NCBI RefSeq assembly: GCF_002286975.1
Contig: NZ_NSKB01000006.1
Coordinates: 62,001-126,000, forward strand
Direction of reading: 5' to 3'
Length of the DNA: 64,000 nucleotides
From: Halomonas salipaludis
Lineage (GTDB): Bacteria; Pseudomonadota; Gammaproteobacteria; Pseudomonadales; Halomonadaceae
This document shows positions 16,249-25,012 of this stretch, in pieces. The notes under the pieces are model-generated. The model was not told where the DNA came from. It ran no database searches and saw only the letters and a program-made list of their open reading frames with translations. The number at the start of each line of letters is the position of its first letter. Position 1 is the stretch's first letter. The translations under genes and the position numbers were made by a program.

Positions 16249-17775
16249 TTATATTTTTCTGAGCTTTCTGTCGTCTTCGCTCACATTAGGGTCTTTGTGT
16301 AGTTTTCGCATAAATGAAAAGGCCATGAAAAATATGATGATAGTCAAAGGGAGTGCGGCAACGATGGAGGCCGACTGCAAGCCTGTTAGCCCACCCCGAG
16401 TTAATAAGACCCAGCAGCTTACGGAGATCAGGACTCCCCATACGGTACGTTTGTAGACCGATGGAGATTGTGACCCATCATCAGACATCTGAGCGACTAT
16501 GTAGGTCGCTGAATCCAGAGATGTCACAAGGAAAAAGAATATAAGCAGCATGGTTATACTTGAAAGTATCAGGGAGTTTGGCATAGTCTCGAACATTTGG
16601 AAAATTGCGGATGTGATGTTGGACTGAACCAATTCGGAAAGCTCGCCATTACTGTTTGAGTCGATATATAGAGCAGAGCTACCCAGCACACCAATCCAAA
16701 GGCATGCGATGAGAGGGGGTACTAATAGTACGCCAAAAACGAACTCTCGGATCGTTCTACCCTTTGATATTCTTGCAATGAAGGTGCCTACGAACGGTGA
16801 CCAAGCGATGATCCATGCCCAATAAAATATCGTCCACGAACTTGCCCAGGCGTTACTCGTATTAGGTGACGTACGAAGGCTCATACCAATAAAGTTCTGT
16901 GCGTAGTCTCCAATTCCTAGAGCAATGGAGTTGAGGATGAATGTCGTCGGTCCAGTTATGAGAATATAAGCCATAACTGCCAAGCAAATTGTCATGCATG
17001 CTAGAGATAGGTATTTTATGCCCTTGTCAAGCCCTGTGTAAGTGGAGAGCATATAGGCTATAAAAATAGCTGCCAATATGATGAGGTGTCGAGAAGCATT
17101 ATCGGGCGTATTAATGATATCAGCAATACCACTATTAATCTGTAATACCCCGAGGCCTAATGATGTGGCGACGCCTATCACTGTAACTACTATGGCTATA
17201 ATATCCAGCATGGTAAAGCGATTGGTTTTTATTGTCGATTTAGTCTCTAGGTCTGTAAATACAGAGGAGATAAGGCCTTTTCGACCTCGGTTGTACTGAA
17301 AATAAGCTATAATTAATCCTACAAGCGCTGATGCAGACCATTGATGTACTCCCCAGTTGAAAAAACTGTACTGGATTGCTAAGCGAGCGGCTTGTGTGGT
17401 TTTGCCTTCGGCATCATCAAATGGCGGATTGACATAATGAAACATCGGCTCCGCCATGCCATAAAACACTAAGCCAACGCCGAATCCTGCGGCTAGTAGC
17501 ATACTCAACCATGTGCAAGTGCCATAGGCTGGGCCTGAATCCTCGCTGCCGAGCTTGATTTTACCATATCTAGATAGTGCCAGATAAAAGAGGAAGCATA
17601 CAAAAGTAAATACTGAAATTAAATATAGCCACCCAAAATGGTTGCTTACTATCATTAATGTATCGCCGCTCAGGCCGCTAAGCTTTGCCGGAAGTGTGGC
17701 ACCTAGCGCTGTTATTAAGATAACAATGGCGCAAGATGATAAAAATGTGATGTTTGTTTTTGGGTTTTCCATCAT
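16249..17775 (-). CDS. BCCT-family betaine/osmolyte transporter
   Basis: A secondary carrier of the betaine-choline-carnitine family, 508 residues with twelve predicted helices. It brings quaternary-amine or ectoine-type solutes into the cell with Na+ or H+. Family marks are the FGVGLVFYGMAEPMFHY segment (residues about 97-113) and the aromatic substrate-site helix WTIFYWAWIIAWSPFVGTFI (about 315-334), followed by ARISKGRTIREF. The usual AWWxSWSP here reads AWIIAWSP, so one Trp of the typical site is replaced by Ile. The C-terminal tail is short, so osmotic gating as in BetP is less likely. It lies 39 bases after the M24 gene, in the same operon. Confidence 0.85.
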   Translation of the reverse strand: MMENPKTNITFLSSCAIVILITALGATLPAKLSGLSGDTLMIVSNHFGWLYLISVFTFVCFLFYLALSRYGKIKLGSEDSGPAYGTCTWLSMLLAAGFGVGLVFYGMAEPMFHYVNPPFDDAEGKTTQAARLAIQYSFFNWGVHQWSASALVGLIIAYFQYNRGRKGLISSVFTDLETKSTIKTNRFTMLDIIAIVVTVIGVATSLGLGVLQINSGIADIINTPDNASRHLIILAAIFIAYMLSTYTGLDKGIKYLSLACMTICLAVMAYILITGPTTFILNSIALGIGDYAQNFIGMSLRTSPNTSNAWASSWTIFYWAWIIAWSPFVGTFIARISKGRTIREFVFGVLLVPPLIACLWIGVLGSSALYIDSNSNGELSELVQSNITSAIFQMFETMPNSLILSSITMLLIFFFLVTSLDSATYIVAQMSDDGSQSPSVYKRTVWGVLISVSCWVLLTRGGLTGLQSASIVAALPLTIIIFFMAFSFMRKLHKDPNVSEDDRKLRKI

Positions 17776-17814
17776 ATGCTTCCTATGATTGTTTGTGTCA
17801 TGTTCGACGATCTT

Positions 17815-19008
17815 TCACCTGATATATAATTCTTGGCTCATGTCGCATAATGTCTCCGCCCCTCGATCAGTGACTCGAAATGTCTCACTAACCTCGGCAC
17901 CCCAGTGATTTTTCCAGATGCCGGCGATGAGATGAAAAGTCATATTTGGTACGAGGACCGTAGTGTCTTCGGGGCGAATGGAGGCAGTACGCTCCAGCCA
18001 AGAGGGCGGGAAGGCACATCCGACCGAATAGCCGAGACGGGATGTCTTCCCCAAGTTGTGTTTTATGTTGATTTTTTCCCAAACAGCATGAACCTCTGAG
18101 AGCGCCATGCCCGGCGATATGGATCTGAGCGTTGCCTGAACACCTTCGCTTGCATGCTTTGTTGCATCCGAAAGGTCTTTAGGCGGTGTTTTTCCAATAT
18201 ACACAGTGCGAGCTAACGGACAGTGATAGCGGAACCTAGCCCCTGATAGTTCAAGCGTAAGGTTCTGGTTGGGCATTAATGGCTCATCACTCCAGGTCAA
18301 ATGCGGAGTGGCGCTTCTCCTGCCTGTGGGCATGACGGGAGGGTTTGCTGGATAATCACCACCATACTCTGAAGTACCTTTGATTTGGGCATGATAGACG
18401 TTGGCGATGACGTCGCTCTCTCGGACGCCAGCCGCTATCGCGTCGAGGCCTGCACGCATAGAAGATTCCGTAATCCTGGCTGCCTGCTTCATATAATCTA
18501 TTTCACGGTCTGTCTTGATCATCCGCACAAAGTTTATCAACCTGCGCACTTCTGTAATTGGTTTTTTTAGACCTTTTATTAAAAAAGAGGTGTCAAAGTG
18601 GGTTGTCATACCGGCATCCACGTCGATTCCAACTTTTAATCGGGAAAGGCTGTGTTCGTTGAGCAGACTCAAGACCAGCTCAAAAGGATGGGAATGCTCG
18701 TTATCTACCATATAGTCTTGCCATCCAATAATGCTATCCTCAGACAGGTGTGTCCTGACTTTGGCTGCAAGTAGGTCTTGCTTTCTGATGACAAGTATTG
18801 GTTCAGTCCGGTAAATGGATATAATCATCGTTTGAGGCGTATAGTAAGATACAGCATCGTAGCCTGTGGTGTAGAAAATATTAGCGGGGTCTGAGTCCAG
18901 TAGTACTTCGATGCCTATTGAGTGCATCTCCTTCTTTATCGCATCCAGACGCTTTTCGTGTTCTTGCCTAGTGAAGGGAAGTGATACGGGAGAAGTCATA
19001 TTGTTCAC
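17815..19008 (-). CDS. M24-family hydrolase, ectoine hydrolase (DoeA/EutD)-like
   Basis: A creatinase/aminopeptidase-P-fold protein of 397 residues: a creatinase-like N domain (1-155) and a pita-bread domain (165-390). The catalytic half closely follows the DoeA pattern: GGDYPANPPVMPTGR, APHLTW-type TPHLTWSDEP, LELSGARFRYHCPLARTVYIG, SRLGYSVGCAFPPSWLERT and TFHLIAGIW. Canonical M24 Asp metal ligands are replaced (ELSGARFRYHCP), as in ectoine hydrolase and creatinase. DoeA opens the ectoine ring to N-acetyl-diaminobutyrate. The start codon overlaps the M20D stop by 4 bases, indicating coupled translation. A related cyclic amidine or amide is also possible as substrate. Confidence 0.75.
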   Translation of the reverse strand: MNNMTSPVSLPFTRQEHEKRLDAIKKEMHSIGIEVLLDSDPANIFYTTGYDAVSYYTPQTMIISIYRTEPILVIRKQDLLAAKVRTHLSEDSIIGWQDYMVDNEHSHPFELVLSLLNEHSLSRLKVGIDVDAGMTTHFDTSFLIKGLKKPITEVRRLINFVRMIKTDREIDYMKQAARITESSMRAGLDAIAAGVRESDVIANVYHAQIKGTSEYGGDYPANPPVMPTGRRSATPHLTWSDEPLMPNQNLTLELSGARFRYHCPLARTVYIGKTPPKDLSDATKHASEGVQATLRSISPGMALSEVHAVWEKINIKHNLGKTSRLGYSVGCAFPPSWLERTASIRPEDTTVLVPNMTFHLIAGIWKNHWGAEVSETFRVTDRGAETLCDMSQELYIR

Positions 19009-20204
19009 GATTCTGGTGCCTCGCTTAGTTTTTTCAAAATTTCTTCGGCTGTCGAGATGGTGAGTCTAAAGCCAGATAGCATGTCTTCATCAGCTATCCC
19101 AAACCTTGGGCTATGAAGCGGGTAAATGTTGCCCTGGTCAGGGTTGTAACATCCATAAAAGAAATATAGGCTTCGGCACCGTTGGGAATAAAACCCAAAA
19201 TCATCACTGCCCATCAGCGGCTTTATCAGGTGTAACTTATCCTTTCCAAGCTGTTCCTCTGCTGTCTTTATGAAAGTTGATACGAGGTGTTCGTCATTTT
19301 GGATAGAAGGTTCCCCTTCATGTAAGCTAAAGCTCGATTTAGCACCATGAATCATCGCTACACCCTCGGCTAGCTGGGCAACCTTTTTTTGTATCTCTCT
19401 CCTGGCCTCTGGCGACCGAGTACGAATCGTGCCACGTAATTCAATATGGTCACATATTATATTCTCAGCGGTACCTCCGGAAATCATTCCAATGCTTATG
19501 ACCGCACTTTCATCTGGGGCGGTCTGACGTGATACGATCCCTTGTAATAGTTGGATAAATGCTGATGCTATGAATATCGTGTCAGTTCCCTGATAGGGAA
19601 GCGCGCCATGGGCGCTCTTTCCTTGAAATATAAGGCTAAAGCTATCCGCTGCTGCGGTAACATAATCATGAACAACCCCGACTGTTCCGGATGGTATAGA
19701 TGGAAAGGCATGAACGCCAATCATTGCATCTATGGCATCAACCCATCCTTCCCTAATCACATTGCGTCCGCCCAGTGGCTCAGACTCTTCGGAAGGTTGA
19801 AAAATGATTCGTATATTCCCGTTTAAATCTTTCTTGTTATTAAAGTAAACAGCAGCACCTGCTGCAATGGCTGTGTGAGTGTCATGACCGCAAGCGTGCA
19901 TTACGCCTTTTACACAGGATGCGTAAGGAAGGTCGCTACGCTCTTCATCTATAGGTAACGCATCCATGTCACCACGGATCCCAATGGTGATTAATCGAGT
20001 TGTATTCTTGTTTTTGGCAAACACATCGACAATTAAGGCACCAGAGGGTGTTTCTGTTATATTGTCGATGCCTGCGTTATAAAGGAAATCTTTTATTCTG
20101 CGTCTGGTAGCATGCTCTTTTCCGGAAAGCTCTGGATGGGCATGAATAGAATGCCGTAACTCCACGATCTCGTTTTCTATTCCATGCAAGCTCTTGATAG
20201 ACAT
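19005..20204 (-). CDS. M20D-family amidohydrolase/deacylase
   Basis: A dimetal amidohydrolase of 399 residues, probably cytoplasmic. Metal-site motifs are clear: GIRGDMDALP (Asp about 83), MHACGHDTHTA (Cys/His about 108-114), FQPSEESEPLGG (Glu-Glu about 141) and a C-terminal His in PLHSPRFG. A dimerisation lid lies between residues about 190 and 300. Relatives hydrolyse hippurate, N-acetyl amino acids or indole-acetyl amino acids. As first gene of the operon with a DoeA-like hydrolase it may remove the acyl group that ring opening leaves, the task done by the unrelated DoeB in known ectoine pathways. This role is inference. Confidence 0.8.
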   Translation of the reverse strand: MSIKSLHGIENEIVELRHSIHAHPELSGKEHATRRRIKDFLYNAGIDNITETPSGALIVDVFAKNKNTTRLITIGIRGDMDALPIDEERSDLPYASCVKGVMHACGHDTHTAIAAGAAVYFNNKKDLNGNIRIIFQPSEESEPLGGRNVIREGWVDAIDAMIGVHAFPSIPSGTVGVVHDYVTAAADSFSLIFQGKSAHGALPYQGTDTIFIASAFIQLLQGIVSRQTAPDESAVISIGMISGGTAENIICDHIELRGTIRTRSPEARREIQKKVAQLAEGVAMIHGAKSSFSLHEGEPSIQNDEHLVSTFIKTAEEQLGKDKLHLIKPLMGSDDFGFYSQRCRSLYFFYGCYNPDQGNIYPLHSPRFGIADEDMLSGFRLTISTAEEILKKLSEAPES

Positions 20205-20433
20205 TACTACCCTCTTTGCAAAAATATGGATTTATCTATAAAAGTCTTTTTGTTGTTTGTGGGTATTAAAGTCCACATGGGGGGACGTTGCAATGGAATA
20301 TAATGACAACCCTGTTTGCAAATTTGAAAATGACAGCGTAAGTTGGAGTTGAGCTTGGTAAGCGATGCAGTTAATTTATGGAGCTTACCTCCTCTTGCCT
20401 TCCGGCCATGTATGTTTTTGGGATGCAAAGTAA
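20205..20433. promoter_or_regulatory. Divergent control region, LysR / M20D-M24-BCCT operon
   Basis: These 229 AT-rich bases separate the two start codons. Divergent LysR promoters of this kind normally hold the T-N11-A regulator boxes. I see candidate AT-rich -10 elements (for example TATAAT at about 20295) but no clear inverted repeat, so sites are not assigned. Confidence 0.4.
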
Positions 20434-21327
20434 ATGAATGTTGACGCACTGGATTGGAATGACTTTCGGACTGTTTTAGCCATTGCTGAAACGGGAAGCC
20501 TGATGGGGGCGCAAAAGAAGCTCTCTGTAAGTCATGCAACTGTTTTCCGGAGGCTGAATGACATTGAGAAGCAGATGGGTGTCAGGCTCTTTGATAGGCA
20601 CAATGGTGTTTATACTCCAACTGCAGCAGGTGTAGAGGTCGCTGCAACAGCCGGTCGTATCGAAAATGATGTTATCGACGTTGCTAGGCGGGTTGCAGGT
20701 GAAGATTACAGCCTCACTGGGTATATCAGGATGGCGACTACCGATTCTCTATTTAGCGGAATTCTCGCGCCAGCAATTGCTGACTTCATGCAGGAGTATC
20801 CTGGCATCCAAGTCGAAGTGGTTGTCTCAAATTTCTTACTTGACATCTCCAGACATGAAGCAGACGTGGCCATCTTTCCTAAGATGAATCCGCCGGAATC
20901 ACTAATTGGACGAAAGGTAGGTGCCATCCGGCAAGCGGTTTATGTTAGAAGTGATCTTTACTCTCCTGATACATCCTTAAGTGATATGCCATGGGTGGCT
21001 ACCGACAAAGCATCACTCTATCAATTATTGGATAAATGGATGGATGGAAACGGTTTTAGTGATAAATGTAATTTTCGCGTGAATTCAATCAATGGAATGT
21101 TGGCAGCAATTCGTGGCGGTGTTGGGGTAGGAGTGCTTCCATGCTATCTGGCTAATACGGATTCAAGTCTCGTTCAGTGGGGAGAGGTAATCGATGAAAT
21201 GAGTTCTGACTTATGGATTCTAACCCATCGTGATTATAGGAATGTTAGTAGAGTGAGGGCTTTTTTAGAGTACTTCTCTAATTGCTTGAGACCGGTTTTT
21301 CGGTATGAGGCACCGACTCAGGAGTAG
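20434..21327 (+). CDS. LysR-family transcriptional regulator
   Basis: A 297-residue LysR protein. The N-terminal winged helix-turn-helix is WNDFRTVLAIAETGSLMGAQ...VSHATVFRRLNDIEKQMGVRLFDR (residues about 7-57), followed by a linker helix and a periplasmic-binding-like effector domain ending in the DLWILTHRDYRNVSRVRAF motif common to this branch. It is divergent from the M20D-M24-BCCT genes and has the same lower-GC codon use, so it very likely controls them, with the imported solute or a breakdown product as inducer. Confidence 0.85.
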   Translation: MNVDALDWNDFRTVLAIAETGSLMGAQKKLSVSHATVFRRLNDIEKQMGVRLFDRHNGVYTPTAAGVEVAATAGRIENDVIDVARRVAGEDYSLTGYIRMATTDSLFSGILAPAIADFMQEYPGIQVEVVVSNFLLDISRHEADVAIFPKMNPPESLIGRKVGAIRQAVYVRSDLYSPDTSLSDMPWVATDKASLYQLLDKWMDGNGFSDKCNFRVNSINGMLAAIRGGVGVGVLPCYLANTDSSLVQWGEVIDEMSSDLWILTHRDYRNVSRVRAFLEYFSNCLRPVFRYEAPTQE

Positions 21328-21352
21328 TCAGGTAGTATATTTCTATATAAAA

Positions 21353-21383
21353 GACAACGGGCAGCCTTGCGTCGCCCGTTGTC
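21353..21383 (+). terminator. Rho-independent-type terminator after the LysR gene
   Basis: GACAACGGGC and GCCCGTTGTC form a 10-bp perfect stem with an 11-base loop, 25 bases after the stop codon. It also faces the 3' end of the convergent hydrolase gene. Confidence 0.65.
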
Positions 21384-21442
21384 GCTGAGTGACATCACAC
21401 ACAATGAATAGCGACCAGCACAGTCAGTCTCTTGGCTGTGTG

Positions 21443-22270
21443 TCACTCCCGGCTCAGAAAGGCGATGGTCTGACGAATCACCGCCGCGTCCCCGAGCAGG
21501 CGATTGTGTCCGCCATCATCCAGCCATATCGACGCTGTGTTGCCTGCCGTGGCATTGGCCCTGGCGTCAGCAAGAGGCACCACTGAATCGTTCTTGGCGT
21601 GGATCAACAGTACGTCCAGGTCCAGCTCTCGAAGGCTGAGGTCCACCCGGTAATGCGCTAGCGGTTCATCCAGTGCCGCGGAGATACGCGCTTCCATCCC
21701 CGCTAATGCCCGCCGCGACAGCCCCTGACGGCGCCCCTGGGCCAGCGCATAGGCGCGGGCTCCACTCGGCGCGCCGATCAAGACCGCCTTGCCCGTCTGC
21801 AGGCCGAAATCTCGCGCGGCGAGCACCGTCATCGCCCCGCCGACCGAATGAGCGACCACGCCATGCAGCGGGCCGACCGACTCGGCAACCGCGGCGATGG
21901 CTCGCGCCATGAGCGGAAGCGGGGCCTGCTCGCCGGTGGCGGCGCCGTGTGCCGGGAGGTCGAAGGCCACCACCGAGTAGCCGGCATCCAGCAGCGGTTT
22001 CACGAAGCCGCCCAGCGCATCGTGATCCTGCTCCCAGCCGTGCACCAGCAGCACAGGCGAGCCGGCTCCCAAGCGCCACACCGGCACCCGTACCTCATCG
22101 ATGTCGACCATGACCGGCGTGCTTGCCGCAAAGGCGCGGGTCCAGCGGTGGTGGCGCCTGGAGCGGCGGGGGCGCATGAAGGCGCGTGCGCCCAGCGCCC
22201 CGAAGTAGCCCGGAAGCAGGCAGGAGAGGCCGCGCACGGTCAGTAGGTGAAGACGGCGTTGCATGGACAT
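21443..22270 (-). CDS. Alpha/beta hydrolase
   Basis: A 275-residue single-domain hydrolase. The nucleophile elbow is AHSVGGA with Ser142; the acid is the Asp in HAKNDSVVP and the His is in DGGHNRLLGD, completing the triad in the expected order. The oxyanion loop is LVHGWEQDHD (residues about 75-84). The first 30 residues are basic and hydrophobic and could anchor it to the membrane. Substrate unknown, as for most such esterases. It is a single gene with the MarR gene 132 bases upstream on the same strand, so MarR control is possible. Confidence 0.8.
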   Translation of the reverse strand: MSMQRRLHLLTVRGLSCLLPGYFGALGARAFMRPRRSRRHHRWTRAFAASTPVMVDIDEVRVPVWRLGAGSPVLLVHGWEQDHDALGGFVKPLLDAGYSVVAFDLPAHGAATGEQAPLPLMARAIAAVAESVGPLHGVVAHSVGGAMTVLAARDFGLQTGKAVLIGAPSGARAYALAQGRRQGLSRRALAGMEARISAALDEPLAHYRVDLSLRELDLDVLLIHAKNDSVVPLADARANATAGNTASIWLDDGGHNRLLGDAAVIRQTIAFLSRE

Positions 22271-22402
22271 GGATCACCTCACGCTGTTGTGGCGTGAAGC
22301 CGTTGGGCAGCAGGCAAGCGGCATGGGCCACCAGCGTGTTTGCTGTGTACGCATATTCATCGCCTCCACATGTGTAACTACACGGCATTGGGTAAAAAAA
22401 TA

Positions 22403-22846
22403 TCACCCGCTGCGCACCAGCTTATCCAGCGTGCTCTGAGTCAATTGCCACTCGTCTCCGAGTCGCTGATGCATTGTCTGCTGGGCCTTTTCCCAATAGG
22501 GATAGGCCACTGCCAACCGCTGGCGACCCGCTTGGGTCAGTCGGGTGGCCCTGGCGCGGCGCCCCCCTTCGGGCCCCCGCTCGATCAGGCCCTCTTTTTC
22601 GAGGAGCTGGAGGTTGCGCACCAGGGTGGTACGCTCCATCGCCAACCACTCCGCCAGTAACGAGATGGAGTCGGGCGCCCCCTTGCCGATCGCGACAAGC
22701 AGGGTGAACTGGGTAATTCTCAACCCAGAAGGCCTCAGTGCGTCGTCAAAGACACGTGTGATGGTGCGTGCCACCATCCTGGCGCGGCGGCAGATACACT
22801 CACCGGCCACCAGATCCAGTGCTTCATTTGAAATCTCGTCGTCCAT
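22403..22846 (-). CDS. MarR-family transcriptional regulator
   Basis: A 147-residue winged-helix protein. Helices are typical (LRPSGLRITQFTLLVAIGKG, then LAEWLAMERTTLVRNLQLLEKEGLIER as the recognition helix, and the wing GGRRARATRLTQAG). I choose the ATG at 22846, which overlaps a 20-bp palindrome; no Shine-Dalgarno sequence precedes it, so the mRNA may be leaderless. An upstream in-frame GTG (22906) is the alternative but would put the terminator-like hairpin in the coding region. It probably represses itself and perhaps the hydrolase downstream. Confidence 0.8.
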   Translation of the reverse strand: MDDEISNEALDLVAGECICRRARMVARTITRVFDDALRPSGLRITQFTLLVAIGKGAPDSISLLAEWLAMERTTLVRNLQLLEKEGLIERGPEGGRRARATRLTQAGRQRLAVAYPYWEKAQQTMHQRLGDEWQLTQSTLDKLVRSG

Positions 22847-22864
22847 AGTGTGTATATACACTAT
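22845..22864. promoter_or_regulatory. Palindromic operator over the MarR start codon
   Basis: ATAGTGTGTATATACACTAT is a near-perfect 20-bp inverted repeat that overlaps the ATG. It contains AT-rich -10-like sequence for the minus strand. Such a site fits dimeric MarR binding and autorepression. Confidence 0.65.
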
Positions 22865-22903
22865 AGGGGTTGACGCTGTCCACCCACATGCCGCCGTAAC
22901 AAA

Positions 22904-22936
22904 CACAAGGGGCAGCCTACATGGCTGCCCCTTGTG
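22904..22936 (-). terminator. Terminator of the dehydrogenase-cytochrome operon
   Basis: CACAAGGGGCAGCC and GGCTGCCCCTTGTG form a 14-bp perfect stem with a 5-base loop. On the minus strand it is followed by TTTGTT. It lies 16 bases after the cytochrome gene. Confidence 0.75.
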
Positions 22937-22951
22937 GTTTTGGGTGGCCGC

Positions 22952-23593
22952 CTACTCCTCGGCGTGCAGGTAAGTGAGGTAGTGGGCCATGGCTTCGATG
23001 TCTTCATCGGGGACGCCGCGCATCACGTCGATCATGGTGGTATCGGGGCCGCCGCGGGTGCGGTCGCGGTAGGCCACCATGGCGGCGAAGAGGTAGTCCT
23101 CGCGCTGGCCGGCCAGCCGCGGCATCTGCTCGCGGCCGCGGTAGTCGGACTGGTGGCAGCTGGCGCAGCGCTGCTGCGCGGCGAGTTCCTGGCCGCGGGC
23201 CTTGAGCTCGGAGTCGGGCTCGCCCTCGGGTGCGGCCACCGGCTGCTCGTGATAGTAGGCCGCCAGGGCCTGTATCTCGCCATCCGGCAGGCCGCGGGCC
23301 TGGGGCGTCATGACCTCGTTCTGCCGCAGGCGTTCGCGGAAGTAGATCATCTGGTTGACGATGGTCAGCTCGGGCTGGCCGGCAAGCGACGGCGTGCCGG
23401 CCTGCTGTGAGTTGCCGTCGCTACCGTGGCAGGCGCCGCACACCTGCAGCTGCTCCTCGAAGGGCAGGCCCACCGCCGGTGCATCCTCGGCGGCGGCGGG
23501 CAGGGCGAGGCTCAACCCCAGGGCAGCAGCGCCACCCCAGGCCACAAGAGCGCGCCGCCAGGGCGCGCGGGTGGTTAGCCGCATCGGCCTCAC
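22952..23593 (-). CDS. Periplasmic diheme cytochrome c
   Basis: An electron carrier of the cytochrome c4/c553 type, 213 residues. A Sec signal peptide (residues about 10-36, ending AAA-ED) exports it. Two heme sites are visible: CGACH at about residue 52 and CASCH at about 143, each in its own cytochrome fold. Likely Met ligands are in VMTPQARGLPDG and DVMRGVPDED. The start overlaps the stop of the upstream dehydrogenase-like gene by 4 bases, so the two are translated together and the cytochrome probably accepts its electrons. Confidence 0.85.
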   Translation of the reverse strand: MRPMRLTTRAPWRRALVAWGGAAALGLSLALPAAAEDAPAVGLPFEEQLQVCGACHGSDGNSQQAGTPSLAGQPELTIVNQMIYFRERLRQNEVMTPQARGLPDGEIQALAAYYHEQPVAAPEGEPDSELKARGQELAAQQRCASCHQSDYRGREQMPRLAGQREDYLFAAMVAYRDRTRGGPDTTMIDVMRGVPDEDIEAMAHYLTYLHAEE

Positions 23594-24852
23594 TCCTCCA
23601 CGTAGTCAGGCGTTTCGTAGCTGATGCGGTAGATGGCGCCGTTGTACTCATCGGCGACCAGCAGTGCGCCGTCGGGCATCTGCAGCACGTCCACCGGGCG
23701 GCCGGCGAAGTCGTTCTCGCGCGGGTCGAGCAGCCCGACCATGAACGGTGAGATGGCGGCGCGCTCGCCGTCCTCGGAGATATGCGCAACCTGCATGTCA
23801 TAGCCCACGCTCAGGGTGCGGTTCCAGGAGCCGCGGCGGGCGATGAACATGGCGTTCTGGTACTCCTCGGGGAACATCTCGCCGGTGTAGAAGCGCATGC
23901 CGAGGGCTGCGGCATGTCCACCCATCAGTGCGGCGGGCATGGTCACGCTGTCGCAGGCGCCTTCCGAGCCGAGGTCCGGGTCGATGATGCCGTGGGAGTG
24001 GCAGAACGGGAAGCCGAAGTGCTCGCCGCTCTCGCTGAGGCGATTGAGCTCGTCCTGGGGGCCGTGCTCGCCGAGCCAGTCCTGGCCGTTGTCGGTAAAC
24101 CACAGCTCGCCGGTTTCGGGGTGGAAGTCGAAGCCGACACTGTTACGCACGCCGCGGGCTTCCACACGCATATCTGAGCCGTCGGGCTCGAAGCTGTGGA
24201 TGGTGGCGTGGGTGTCTTCATCGACCTCGCAGCCGTTGCAGGGCGCGCCCACCGGCACGTAGAGCCGGCCGTCGGGGCCGAAGGCGAGGAATTTCCAGCC
24301 GTGGTGCTCGTCGTCGGGCAGGCCGAAGGCGTCGGTCAGCTCCTCGGGCTCGGGGATATCGCCGCCGTTGGCGAGGTGCGATTCGATATCGTCGTAGCGC
24401 AGGATGCGGTTGATGGCCGCCACGTAGAGGCTACCGTCCTTGAAGGCCACGCCGTTGGGCTGGGTGAGGCCCTCTGCGATGATCACGTGCTCGCGCTCCT
24501 CGCCGTCGTCGTTGTCGAGCACTGCATAGACGCGGCCGATGCCGCGGGTGCCGATGAATAGGGTGCCGTCGTCGCCGCGGGCCATCATCCGCGCACCGGG
24601 CATGCCGTGGGCCCAGATCTCGGCGCTGAAGCCGTCGGGCATGCGCAGGTGGTCGAGGGGGATGTCCTCCTCGGCGGTGACGGTCAGCGGTGTGGCGTGG
24701 GGTGCGAGCGGCGAGTCGGCCATGTCGGATGAGCGACCCTGGGCCCAGGCGGGTTCATGCTCGTCTGCCAGGGCAGTGGTGATGGTGGCGCTGAACAGTA
24801 GCCCTGCAGCGGAGATGGCAACGCTGAGAGGCATCAGGCGGGGGAGTGTCAT
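23590..24852 (-). CDS. Sorbosone/glucose dehydrogenase-like six-bladed propeller protein
   Basis: A periplasmic beta-propeller of 420 residues with a signal peptide (residues about 1-29, ending ALA-D). It matches the PQQ-dependent sugar/sorbosone dehydrogenase family (YliI/GSDH): RMPDGFSAEIWAHGMPGARMM at the start of the propeller, EGLTQPNGVAFKDG, HGWKFLAFGPDGRLYVPVGAPC, RGVRNSVGFDFHPETGELWFTDNG and GRPVDVLQMPDGALLVADEYNGAIYRI. Members oxidise aldoses or related sugars and pass electrons to cytochrome c, which here is encoded next. PQQ dependence is by family; the substrate is unknown. Confidence 0.8.
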   Translation of the reverse strand: MTLPRLMPLSVAISAAGLLFSATITTALADEHEPAWAQGRSSDMADSPLAPHATPLTVTAEEDIPLDHLRMPDGFSAEIWAHGMPGARMMARGDDGTLFIGTRGIGRVYAVLDNDDGEEREHVIIAEGLTQPNGVAFKDGSLYVAAINRILRYDDIESHLANGGDIPEPEELTDAFGLPDDEHHGWKFLAFGPDGRLYVPVGAPCNGCEVDEDTHATIHSFEPDGSDMRVEARGVRNSVGFDFHPETGELWFTDNGQDWLGEHGPQDELNRLSESGEHFGFPFCHSHGIIDPDLGSEGACDSVTMPAALMGGHAAALGMRFYTGEMFPEEYQNAMFIARRGSWNRTLSVGYDMQVAHISEDGERAAISPFMVGLLDPRENDFAGRPVDVLQMPDGALLVADEYNGAIYRISYETPDYVEE

Positions 24853-25012
24853 AGCTGGCGATCCTTCTTAATTATGATTATAGAGGCGGTCGGGTGCCGC
24901 TAACTCAGCATAGACGCTCTCTGGAAAAGCAGTGATAGCCCTGGGCTGTTGTATTGATAGCGCTAGCCAATGGTGGCTCGGCTGGCGTGGCGCGGAGCCA
25001 CGAACTGCAGCA

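Noticed and set aside
14493..21327. DMSP catabolism cluster (BCCT carrier, M24 protein as DddP, ligase as DmdB)
   Set aside because: The M24 sequence follows ectoine hydrolase rather than DddP, and no other DMSP gene is present.
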